From NCBI GenBank assembly GCA_010031985.1, contig RGYP01000118.1, forward strand, positions 1 through 6,031: DNA of 6,031 nucleotides, given 5' to 3'. Positions within the stretch are counted from its first letter, which is position 1. Each line of letters starts with the position of its first letter. Below are positions 1 to 5,820 of this stretch, piece after piece. The position numbers and the translations under genes were made by a program. This DNA comes from Gammaproteobacteria bacterium (GTDB lineage: Bacteria; Pseudomonadota; Gammaproteobacteria; Steroidobacterales; Steroidobacteraceae). The notes beneath the pieces are model-generated. The model saw only the letters and a list, made by a program, of their open reading frames with translations, made no database searches and was not told the DNA's origin.

Positions 1-88
1 CCGCGTTTGTCGAGGCGCCGTTGGCGCGCAGCGCCGCACTCGCGAGAGACTCGGCTTCCGCCAGAGTCAGGCGGATCGTTCCTTCCAC
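1..88 (-). CDS. Partial Ldh2-family dehydrogenase (N-terminus), candidate sulfolactate dehydrogenase ComC
   Basis: Only the first 29 codons are present; the gene runs off the left edge. It reads from a GTG at 88-86. The frame upstream is closed by the TGA that also ends suyB (100-98), so translation must begin after that stop and this GTG is the first usable codon. No clear ribosome binding site is visible, which suggests reinitiation from suyB. The residues (IRLTLAEAESLASAALRANG) match the opening helix typical of the malate/L-lactate dehydrogenase Ldh2 family, in which a V/I-x-L-x-E-A-x-x-L-A pattern precedes an A-L-x-x-x-G-A segment. That family includes ComC, an NAD(P)-dependent (R)-sulfolactate dehydrogenase linked to suyAB in known sulfolactate degraders. 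The family call rests on a short N-terminus; the sulfolactate role is inferred from context. Confidence 0.55.
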   Translation of the reverse strand, partial: MEGTIRLTLAEAESLASAALRANGASTNA

Positions 89-97
89 GAAAGTGAC

Positions 98-1273
98 TCA
101 GGCGCTGCGATAGAGCTTGGTCATCACGAACTCGACGTGACCGAGTGCCTCTGCCGCCGTGAGGCGACCGTTGGCGGTGTGCGCGATGCAGTCGATCAGT
201 GAATCGCCGGCTTGATCGATGGTCATCTCGCGACGCACCACACCTGACACGTCGACATCGATGTGCTCCGGCATCAGGCGCACGGTACGCGGATTACCGG
301 TGACTTTGATGACCGGCATGATCGGATTGCCGATCACGTTGCCCTGACCCGTCGGAAAGATGTGGATCACGTACCCGGCCGCTGCCTGCAGCGTGCAGCA
401 CTCGGCCGCCGCCGAAGACGTGTCCATGAAATAAAGTCCCGGTCCGCGCGCCGGTGCCTCGGCGGGCTCGAGCACGTCGATGAACTTGACCTTCTTGCCG
501 ATCTTCTCGAGGTTGCCGAGCGCTTTTTCTTCGATGGTCGTCAGACCGCCGGCGATATTGCCCTTGGTGGGTTGGCTCTCGGAGAGGTCGGAAGTCTTGT
601 GGGCCTCGATGACGTCATCCTGATAGGCCTGCCAGGTCTTCATGAACTTGTCGCGAATCTCCGGCGAGACGGCGCGTGCCGCCGCGAGATGCTCGGCGCC
701 CGTGAGTTCGGAGGTTTCGCCGAAGCAGCCGTAGAGACCGGCGGGCACCAGTTTGTCGTACATGTTGCCGACGGTGGGGCATGAGGCAAGACCCGTCGTG
801 GTGTCGCTCTCGCCGCATTTGGCGGCCACCCACAACTCGGAGATGTCGCACTCGACGCGCACTTGACCCGAAGTCAGGTGTACGAATTCTTTGGCCTTGC
901 GCGATGCCGCAGCAACCGTTGCGATATCGCCATTTCCTTCGATCCAGAAGCCGGCCACGGGCTTGCCGGTCTTGGCAATGCCGTCGACGATGCGCTGCGT
1001 CCAGCCGGGCTCGATACCGATGACGATGCAGGCGGCGACATTCGGGTTCGCACCGGTACCGATCATGGTGCGGAAATGCAGGTCGAGGTCGGCACCGAAC
1101 TGCAAGCGCCCGTAGGCGTGAGGCAGGGCGATGGTCCCCTTGATGTTGTTGGCAACGGCTTCGCAGGCCGCGTTCGAGATGTCGTCGACCGGCAGGATGG
1201 CGACGTAGTTGCGCACGCCGACGCGGCCGTTTTCGCGGCGATAGCCCCAGATTTTGCGATTATTTTGAGTCAT
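98..1273 (-). CDS. suyB: (R)-sulfolactate sulfo-lyase, large (beta) subunit SuyB; UxaA/altronate dehydratase-type family
   Basis: This 391-residue protein is the catalytic half of a split UxaA-family enzyme. With SuyA it would act in the cytoplasm, cleaving (R)-3-sulfolactate to pyruvate and sulfite. UxaA and GarD relatives dehydrate altronate or galactarate. It opens with the family's GYRRENGRVGVRN signature (residues 10-22). Other segments I associate with the SuyB branch rather than altronate dehydratase are ALPHAYGRLQFGADL (49-63), IGTGANPNVAA (71-81), KCGESDTTTGLASCPTVGN (152-170), YFMDTSSAAAECC and FPTGQGNVIGNP. The length fits SuyB (about 390) and full-length altronate dehydratase is near 500. 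Conserved Cys, His and Asp/Glu in these segments are candidate metal or active-site residues. The ATG start has AGGAA (1284-1280) 6 bases upstream, overlapping the suyA stop; the suyA-suyB gap is 9 bases. The main alternative is a split UxaA enzyme acting on another hydroxy acid. Confidence 0.85.
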   Translation of the reverse strand: MTQNNRKIWGYRRENGRVGVRNYVAILPVDDISNAACEAVANNIKGTIALPHAYGRLQFGADLDLHFRTMIGTGANPNVAACIVIGIEPGWTQRIVDGIAKTGKPVAGFWIEGNGDIATVAAASRKAKEFVHLTSGQVRVECDISELWVAAKCGESDTTTGLASCPTVGNMYDKLVPAGLYGCFGETSELTGAEHLAAARAVSPEIRDKFMKTWQAYQDDVIEAHKTSDLSESQPTKGNIAGGLTTIEEKALGNLEKIGKKVKFIDVLEPAEAPARGPGLYFMDTSSAAAECCTLQAAAGYVIHIFPTGQGNVIGNPIMPVIKVTGNPRTVRLMPEHIDVDVSGVVRREMTIDQAGDSLIDCIAHTANGRLTAAEALGHVEFVMTKLYRSA

Positions 1274-1282
1274 CGTCGGTTC

Positions 1283-1570
1283 CTACCAGCGCTTGGTCTT
1301 GAGATTGTGGACATGCACGTGCTCGCCGCGCGCGACCGGCGCGACGATCTTGCCGATGTCCTGCCCGTATTTGGTGACGGTGTCGCCGACCTTGAGGTCG
1401 GCGAGGGCGACCTTGTGACCGATTGGCACGTCGTGACGCACCGTGAGTCGGAAATCGGAATTATCTTCGGTGATGACACAAAGCATGTCGGTGCCAGCCT
1501 TGAGATTCTCGACCACCACGACGCCGACGTTGTCCTTGCGATCGTGCACGAGCAATTGTGGAACGCTCAC
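1283..1570 (-). CDS. suyA: (R)-sulfolactate sulfo-lyase, small (alpha) subunit SuyA; SAF domain
   Basis: This 95-residue SAF-domain protein corresponds to the N-terminal domain of one-piece altronate dehydratases, here a separate subunit as in SuyA. I chose the GTG at 1570 because AAGGAG (1584-1579) lies 8 bases upstream. A longer TTG-initiated reading from 1606 would add 12 residues lacking family character. The mature start reads MSVPQLLVHDRKDNVGVVVV, with the HD-x-x-D-N-V-G motif that opens these domains. Later come DVPIGHKVALADLKVGD and KYGQDIGKIVAPVARGEHVHVHN, followed by the terminal KTKRW tail I associate with SuyA. The H-V-H-x-H-N stretch is a candidate site for metal or substrate contact. 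It is first in the leftward operon and 9 bases ahead of suyB, as expected for two subunits of one enzyme. The substrate is inferred from similarity and neighbours. Confidence 0.83.
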   Translation of the reverse strand: MSVPQLLVHDRKDNVGVVVVENLKAGTDMLCVITEDNSDFRLTVRHDVPIGHKVALADLKVGDTVTKYGQDIGKIVAPVARGEHVHVHNLKTKRW

Positions 1571-1578
1571 TCCTCGGA

Positions 1579-1584
1579 CTCCTT
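1579..1584 (-). promoter_or_regulatory. Ribosome binding site of suyA
   Basis: AAGGAG on the minus strand lies 8 bases before GTG 1570-1568. It is the strongest Shine-Dalgarno sequence in the window, and it decides the suyA start in favour of this GTG over the upstream in-frame TTG. Confidence 0.75.
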
Positions 1585-1592
1585 GGGGTTCG

Positions 1593-1607
1593 CTTGCGGA
1601 CTGCAAG
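1593..1607. repeat. Short inverted repeat abutting the palindrome
   Basis: CTTGC (1593-1597) and GCAAG (1603-1607) form an inverted repeat with a 5-base spacer, ending exactly where the 12-base palindrome begins. It overlaps the candidate rightward -35 box. It could be a second half-site or accessory operator, but five-base arms can arise by chance. Confidence 0.25.
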
Positions 1608-1619
1608 TCTTATATAAGA
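1608..1619. promoter_or_regulatory. Candidate operator: perfect 12-base palindrome TCTTATATAAGA
   Basis: TCTTATATAAGA is its own reverse complement and sits in the middle of the divergent promoter region, 11 bases before the GntR start codon. Symmetric sites of this size are typical of dimeric GntR regulators, which often control their own operon and a divergent one. The sequence is not the GT-x-TA-x-AC core I associate with many HutC-type operators, so its pairing with this regulator is a guess from position and symmetry. Confidence 0.5.
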
Positions 1620-1629
1620 TACTAAACAC

Positions 1630-2412
1630 ATGACACCTATGGCTGCAAGCGGCGCGCTACCATCGGCTTTGGCCAGCAATTCTCCACCAAAAATGGACAG
1701 CGCCCCACAGTATCGCCCGCTCTACAGCCAAGTCTACGAGGCGCTCATCAAGCGCATCGCCAACGGTGAATGGAAAGCCGGGCAATCGTTGCCCAGCGAG
1801 CAAGCACTGGCCGCGCAACTCGGCGTCAGCCAAGGCACGGTTCGCAAAGCACTCGATGCGCTCGCGCTCGACAAGGTCATCGATCGTCGTCAGGGCAAAG
1901 GCACGTTCGTCGCGGAACTCACGCAGGAGCGTTCGCTGTTCCGTTTCTTCCGGTTGACCCGAGCCGATGAGCAACGTGCCGTACCCACGAGTGGCGATGA
2001 GTCGATACGTCGCCGCAAAATCCGCTCGCCCGAGGCGCGTGCGCTGGCGCTGCCGGAAACCGCCGAAGTGTTCGAGATCGTGCGCACGCGTTTCGTCGAC
2101 GAGCAGCCGATTGCCGTCGAGCGCATCGTGTTGCCAGAATCCGTTTTTCCGCGACTCGACGCACACTCGCCCTTGCCGAATGCGCTTTATGCGCTCTACC
2201 AGCGCGAGTACGGCATCAACATCGTCTCGACCCACGAAAAATTGCGTGCCGACCTTGCGCGTCGTGACGATGAACGGCGGCTCGGTGTGCCGCTGGGCAC
2301 GCCCTTGTTGCAAGTCGAGCGGGTGGCCTACTCCGTCGACGGCAAGCGTGTCGAGTGGCGCCTCAGCCGTTGCGACACGAGCCATCTCGTCTACGACATC
2401 ACTCTGACATGA
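1630..2412 (+). CDS. GntR-family (HutC subfamily) transcriptional regulator with UTRA ligand-binding domain
   Basis: This 260-residue regulator has a winged-helix DNA-binding domain at about residues 29-96, with the signature GEWKAGQSLPSEQALAAQLG (47-66), then VSQGTVRKALDAL and the wing RRQGKGTFVAE. A UTRA effector-binding domain follows, at about 105-255, including PIAVERIVLP and the closing L-Q-V-E-R-V-A-Y segment. HutC-type members usually bind a sugar phosphate or small acid and are commonly repressors released by it. As first gene of the catabolic operon and neighbour of the divergent suyAB promoter, it probably controls both. An inducer such as sulfofructose, its phosphate or sulfolactate would fit, but the sequence does not show which. 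ATG 1630 has no Shine-Dalgarno and may be leaderless. ATG 1639 and ATG 1693 (residue 22, just ahead of the domain) are alternative starts. The stop overlaps the kinase start. Confidence 0.9.
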   Translation: MTPMAASGALPSALASNSPPKMDSAPQYRPLYSQVYEALIKRIANGEWKAGQSLPSEQALAAQLGVSQGTVRKALDALALDKVIDRRQGKGTFVAELTQERSLFRFFRLTRADEQRAVPTSGDESIRRRKIRSPEARALALPETAEVFEIVRTRFVDEQPIAVERIVLPESVFPRLDAHSPLPNALYALYQREYGINIVSTHEKLRADLARRDDERRLGVPLGTPLLQVERVAYSVDGKRVEWRLSRCDTSHLVYDITLT

Positions 2413-3332
2413 AGCGCGTTCTGTGCGTGGGTCATGCCGTGCAGGACTTCATTTTCCGCACGCCGCAGTTGCCGCATGGCGCCGAGAAGCATCGTGCCAG
2501 CGGTTACTGCGAAGCAGGCGGCGGGCCCGCAGCCACGGCGGCGGTCACCGTCGTGCGCTTGGGTGGCGCGGCACGGTTGGTATCGCGCCTGGGTGAAGAT
2601 GCGGTGGCGACGACGATCCGCACCGAGCTCGAGCGCTATGGCGTCGATTGCCATCATCTGCGTTGCTTCGCGGGGCATCAGTCCTCGGTGTCGGCGGTGT
2701 TCGTCGACGATGCGGGCGAGCGCCTGATCGTCAACCACACCGATGCTTCCTTGCCGGTCGATCCGTCGTGGCTCGACGAGGTGTCGCTCGATGATGTTGC
2801 GGCGGTGCTCGCCGACACGCGTTGGCCTCAGGGCGCCGAACGCCTGCTGCGGCGCGCGACTGCGGCAGGGCTGCCGGCGGTGCTCGATGCCGACGTGCCT
2901 GTGCCCAAAGACGGACGGTTGTTCGAGGCCGCCACTCACATCGCCTTTTCTTTGGCTGGGCTGCGCGATTTTTCGGGTTGCAGCGAGGATACGGCAGCCA
3001 CGAGCGAGGCTTTGCGCGAGCTCGCCGAGAGTCGAGCTCGTTGGTGCTGCGTCACGCAGGGTGCTGCCGGCGTACTCATCGCCGACGGCCGCGTGTCCGG
3101 CCGTTCGCCGGTGATGCGGCATTTACCGGCGTTCCGAGTGACGGCGGTGGACACGCTGGGCGCTGGTGACGTGTGGCACGGTGCCTTTGCGCTTGCACTC
3201 GCTGAGGGCTCAAGCGAGGAGGTGGCCGTACGCGCCGCGTCTGCGGCTGCCGCGATCAAGGTCACGCGCGCGGGCGGTCGCGCAGGTACGCCCACGCGCA
3301 TCGAACGAGACGCATTGCTGGAGAGATCATGA
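2409..3332 (+). CDS. yihV: PfkB/ribokinase-family sugar kinase, probable 6-deoxy-6-sulfofructose kinase (YihV-like)
   Basis: This 307-residue kinase probably phosphorylates sulfofructose at C1 with ATP, the second committed step of sulfoglycolysis. Both PfkB signatures are present: the glycine-rich EAGGGPAATAAV (35-46), and DTLGAGDVWHGA (248-259), which carries the anion-hole GAGD and the catalytic base Asp254. Compared from memory with E. coli YihV, the first roughly 140 residues align without gaps, sharing GGGPAATAA, GER-x-I-x-N and V-L-A-D-x-R-W. Lys27, Asn109 and Arg138 fall at the same numbers as the residues I recall as YihV's sulfonate-site residues. The start is the ATG overlapping the regulator's stop (ATGA, 2409-2412). 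A longer reading from 2355 adds 18 residues antecedent to the natural MKRVLCVG opening and overlaps gntR. There is no separate ribosome binding site, so translation is probably coupled. A general fructokinase-like activity is the alternative. Confidence 0.82.
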   Translation: MKRVLCVGHAVQDFIFRTPQLPHGAEKHRASGYCEAGGGPAATAAVTVVRLGGAARLVSRLGEDAVATTIRTELERYGVDCHHLRCFAGHQSSVSAVFVDDAGERLIVNHTDASLPVDPSWLDEVSLDDVAAVLADTRWPQGAERLLRRATAAGLPAVLDADVPVPKDGRLFEAATHIAFSLAGLRDFSGCSEDTAATSEALRELAESRARWCCVTQGAAGVLIADGRVSGRSPVMRHLPAFRVTAVDTLGAGDVWHGAFALALAEGSSEEVAVRAASAAAAIKVTRAGGRAGTPTRIERDALLERS

Positions 3333-4375
3333 AATTGTCGGCTGGGAAATTCTGGGGCATGCGCCGTATGGCCGATGCCTCCGGGCGCTTCAAGATGACC
3401 GCGGTGGACCAGCGGCCGCCCATCAAAAACCCGATCAAAGCCAAGCGTGGCACCAGCGAAGCGCCCTGGGAAGACGTGGCATCATTCAAAGAAATGCTGA
3501 TCGAGGAGTTGCAGGGCGGCTCCTCGGCCATGCTGCTCGACCCGCACTACGCTTATCCGCGCGGCGTCACCAAGCTGCAGGCGTCGCGCGGTCTGATCGT
3601 CACTCTCGAAGACTCGATTTTCCGCGAGACGCCGGCTGGGCGCTTTTCCTCCGAGATCGACGACTGGTCGGTGGAGAAGATCAAGCGTATCGGTGGCGAC
3701 GCCGTGAAGGTGCTCACCTGGTATCGACCCGACGCCGACCCCGCGGTTTGCCAGGCGCAACAAGATTTCACGCAGCGTATCGGCGAAGCCTGCGCTCGCT
3801 ACGACATTCCTTTCGTGTTCGAACTTCTGGTTTATCCGCTCGCGGCCGATCAGGAGCAGACGCGCGATTACGTCGAGATGAAGACCAAGCATCCGCAGTT
3901 GGTGTTGGAGAGCGTACGCACCTTTGCGCACCCGAAATTCGGAGTCGATCTCTTCAAGCTCGAAAGTCCACTTGCAGCCGCCGATGTGCCCGGTGTGGGC
4001 GCACCCGGTTGGGAAGAGGCGCAACGCTGGTTCGATGCGCTGGGCTCGGCAGCGGGCAGGCCCTGGGTGATGTTGTCGGCCGGTGCCGGCATGGACGAAT
4101 TCCGTCGCATTCTCACGCATGCCTATCGCGCAGGGGCATCGGGATACCTAGCCGGCAGGGCGATTTGGTCCAAAGCATTCGCGCACTTTCCCGATTGGGA
4201 GGCGATCCGCAGCGGCTTGCGTGGCGAGGCCTGCAACTACATGCGCGAACTCAACGCCCTGACCGATTCATCGGCCGGCGCTTGGTCCGCGCACCCGTGT
4301 TACGGCTCGGGTGGGGCGCGGGTAGAACCTGCCGATGCAAGCTTCCGTCATGTTTACCAAGGTTTCGGAGCCTGA
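3329..4375 (+). CDS. Class I aldolase of the LacD/YihT family, probable 6-deoxy-6-sulfofructose-1-phosphate aldolase
   Basis: This 348-residue protein belongs to the tagatose-1,6-bisphosphate/sulfofructose-1-phosphate aldolase family. It would split sulfofructose-1-phosphate into DHAP, which enters glycolysis, and 3-sulfolactaldehyde. Family landmarks are FKMTAVDQRPPI (21-32), VKVLTWYRPDAD (126-137), DLFKLESP (207-214) with Lys210 as the expected Schiff-base lysine, PWVMLSAGAG (245-254) and ASGYLAGRAIW (270-280). Against YihT from memory, Lys210, Ser250 and Arg277 line up with Lys193, Ser226 and Arg253. These positions are also shared with tagatose aldolases, so they do not prove sulfosugar specificity. 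It has roughly 30 extra C-terminal residues, Gly/Ser-rich in part, compared with YihT (about 292 residues). The start overlaps the kinase stop (ATGA), with GGAG at 3320-3323. The YihV-like kinase just upstream is the best argument for the sulfosugar role; tagatose or another ketose phosphate is the alternative. Confidence 0.75.
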   Translation: MKLSAGKFWGMRRMADASGRFKMTAVDQRPPIKNPIKAKRGTSEAPWEDVASFKEMLIEELQGGSSAMLLDPHYAYPRGVTKLQASRGLIVTLEDSIFRETPAGRFSSEIDDWSVEKIKRIGGDAVKVLTWYRPDADPAVCQAQQDFTQRIGEACARYDIPFVFELLVYPLAADQEQTRDYVEMKTKHPQLVLESVRTFAHPKFGVDLFKLESPLAAADVPGVGAPGWEEAQRWFDALGSAAGRPWVMLSAGAGMDEFRRILTHAYRAGASGYLAGRAIWSKAFAHFPDWEAIRSGLRGEACNYMRELNALTDSSAGAWSAHPCYGSGGARVEPADASFRHVYQGFGA

Positions 4376-4377
4376 AA

Positions 4378-5820
4378 ATGTTGACCTATGGCGTTGCGGC
4401 GCTGGCGCGCCCCACTTTTGACGTTCCGTTCGCCGAAGACATGAAAAATCGCGCGTTCGCAGCGCTCGAGGCCGCGGGCATCCGTACCGTCGGTTCGCGT
4501 GCACTGCTCTTCGATCGCGATGCGGCGGAGCGCGCGATCGCAGAAATCAATGCCGCAGGGCCCATCGATTTGCTGTTGATCCTGCAGGTGACCTTTACCG
4601 ATGCGACCATGACGGTGAAGCTCGCGCGCGAGGCGCGCACGCCGCTTGCGATCTGGGCGGTACCCGAGCCGCGAATCGGTGGTCGCTTGCGACTGAACGC
4701 CTATTGCGGACTCAACCTCGCGGCGCATGCGCTCGGCCGAGCGGGAGTGGCGCATGGTTCGCTCTACGCCGACCCGGCTGCGCCGCAGCTCGCCGACTCG
4801 TTGCGTGCCTTGGCGCGACCATATTCTTTGCCTGCTTCGTCGGGGCTGGCATCGTCGCTACCTTCGTCGGAGTCGGCTTTTGCAGCTCTCGACGTCGATC
4901 GCCGCCGAAGGGCGGAGCAGTCTGCCGAGCGAGTACTCGAGAGCCTCGCAGATTCACGCATCACCGTAGTTGGCAAGCATCCCGATGGTTTCGATACCTG
5001 CGAGTTCGATCCTGATCTTCTAGCTCGACTCGCGCGCATCAAGGTCGATCACGTGACGCTGGACGAGCTTTTCGAGCGCGCGCGTGCAACCGATGCCGGA
5101 CGAGTGGCGGTGGTCAAAGATCGCGCGGGGGCGCAAGTGGCCGGCCTTGGCGAAGTCGATACCGAGCAGCTTGATCGTTCGTTCCGCGTATTTTGTGCGC
5201 TCGAAGATGTGCAACGCGACACCGGCGCTCGCGGCCTTGCGGTGCGCTGCTGGCCCGAGATGTTCACCGAGTACGGCTGCGCAGCTTGTGGTCCGATGGC
5301 GATGATGAACCAAAAGAAAGTGCCGTCGGCTTGCGAGGCCGACGTCAACGGCTCGGTGACGCAACTCATTTTGCAGGAACTCGCCGGAGAGCCTGCATGG
5401 ATGGCCGATCTCGTCGACATCACGGCAGCCGACGATACGGCAGTGCTTTGGCACTGCGGACTCGCACCGATCTCGATGTGTGACCCCGAGTTCAAACCCG
5501 AGGCCACCATTCATACCAATCGACGGATGCCGCTGCTGTATCAGTTTCCGATCAAGCCGGGTCGTATCACGCTCGCGCGCCTGTCACGCTCGCGCAACGC
5601 ACTCAAGCTCGTGATCGCTGGTGCAGAGGTGGTGCGTGCGCCGATGGCGTTCACCGGATGCTCGGGTACGGTGCGCTTCGATCGTTCGGCAGCCGACGTC
5701 AGCGCGCGCATTCTCGATGAGGCCCTTGAGCATCATTTTGCGCTCGCCTACGGCGATCATCGCGATGCGCTCCGTGCGCTGGCTTCACGCTGGAGCGTGC
5801 CGGTGCTCGAACTCGCATGA
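4378..5820 (+). CDS. L-fucose/L-arabinose isomerase-fold protein, candidate sulfoquinovose isomerase
   Basis: This 480-residue protein looks like the FucI/AraA superfamily of metal-dependent aldose-ketose isomerases. The most conserved region is C-terminal: VRCWPEMFTEYGCAACGPMA (289-308), SACEADVNGSVTQLIL (317-332), VLWHCGLAPISM (356-367), the basic IHTNRRMPLL (378-387) and EHHFALAYGDH (451-461). Glu294 or Glu298, Asp322 and a His among 359, 453, 454 and 461 are candidate metal ligands, placed only by analogy to the Glu-Asp-His set of FucI. Residues 143-170 form a Ser/Ala-rich, probably flexible linker between domains. In this operon the missing step is sulfoquinovose to sulfofructose. Sulfo-EMP variants are known to use an isomerase unrelated to E. 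coli YihS (named SqvD, as I recall), and this could be one. ATG 4378 is chosen because GGAG (4367-4370) lies 7 bases upstream and the aldolase ends 2 bases before. A different sugar substrate remains possible. Confidence 0.65.
   Translation: MLTYGVAALARPTFDVPFAEDMKNRAFAALEAAGIRTVGSRALLFDRDAAERAIAEINAAGPIDLLLILQVTFTDATMTVKLAREARTPLAIWAVPEPRIGGRLRLNAYCGLNLAAHALGRAGVAHGSLYADPAAPQLADSLRALARPYSLPASSGLASSLPSSESAFAALDVDRRRRAEQSAERVLESLADSRITVVGKHPDGFDTCEFDPDLLARLARIKVDHVTLDELFERARATDAGRVAVVKDRAGAQVAGLGEVDTEQLDRSFRVFCALEDVQRDTGARGLAVRCWPEMFTEYGCAACGPMAMMNQKKVPSACEADVNGSVTQLILQELAGEPAWMADLVDITAADDTAVLWHCGLAPISMCDPEFKPEATIHTNRRMPLLYQFPIKPGRITLARLSRSRNALKLVIAGAEVVRAPMAFTGCSGTVRFDRSAADVSARILDEALEHHFALAYGDHRDALRALASRWSVPVLELA

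Larger units (their letters stand above)
1571..1629. promoter_or_regulatory. Divergent control region between suyA and the GntR regulator
   Basis: This is the only non-coding gap longer than about 10 bases, and both operons start from it. It is much richer in A and T than the genes. Rightward, TTGCGG (1594-1599) and GATACT (1618-1623) are separated by 18 bases and could be -35 and -10 boxes, which would place transcription start near the regulator's ATG at 1630. Leftward, TATAAG (minus strand, 1614-1609) is a possible -10 box giving a leader of roughly 30 bases that carries the suyA ribosome binding site; no good leftward -35 is visible. Both candidate -10 regions overlap the palindrome at 1608-1619, so a repressor bound there could block both directions. 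The promoter boxes are inferred by eye. Confidence 0.6.

Noticed and set aside
98..1570. Altronate or galactarate dehydratase (UxaA/GarD) as the identity of the minus-strand pair
   Set aside because: Those enzymes are usually a single chain near 500 residues. Here SAF and catalytic parts are separate proteins of SuyA and SuyB size with SuyA/SuyB-like segments, next to sulfosugar-type genes. Kept only as the fallback call.
263..1633. Plus-strand open frames opposite suyB and suyA (173 and 256 codons)
   Set aside because: They are antisense to genes with clear family motifs, show no recognisable domain, and have Asp/Arg-rich composition typical of antisense frames in GC-rich genes.
1657..3122. 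Minus-strand open frames of about 242 and 243 codons opposite the regulator and kinase
   Set aside because: They are mirror frames of well-supported genes, with no recognisable domain or ribosome binding site.
2409..4375. Tagatose-6-phosphate pathway (LacC/LacD) for the kinase-aldolase pair
   Set aside because: The kinase resembles YihV rather than LacC, and suyAB beside it makes a sulfonated substrate more likely. The aldolase alone could not exclude it.
3166..4377. Long open frame upstream of and in phase with the isomerase, giving an 884-residue reading to 5820
   Set aside because: The part before 4378 overlaps the well-supported kinase and aldolase genes in another frame and is Arg-rich low-quality sequence. 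The isomerase has its own GGAG and ATG at 4378. Such open shadows are common in GC-rich DNA.
4268..4378. Possible terminator or control element between aldolase and isomerase
   Set aside because: The gap is 2 bases, no hairpin followed by a T-run is visible, and the isomerase's ribosome binding site lies inside the aldolase gene.
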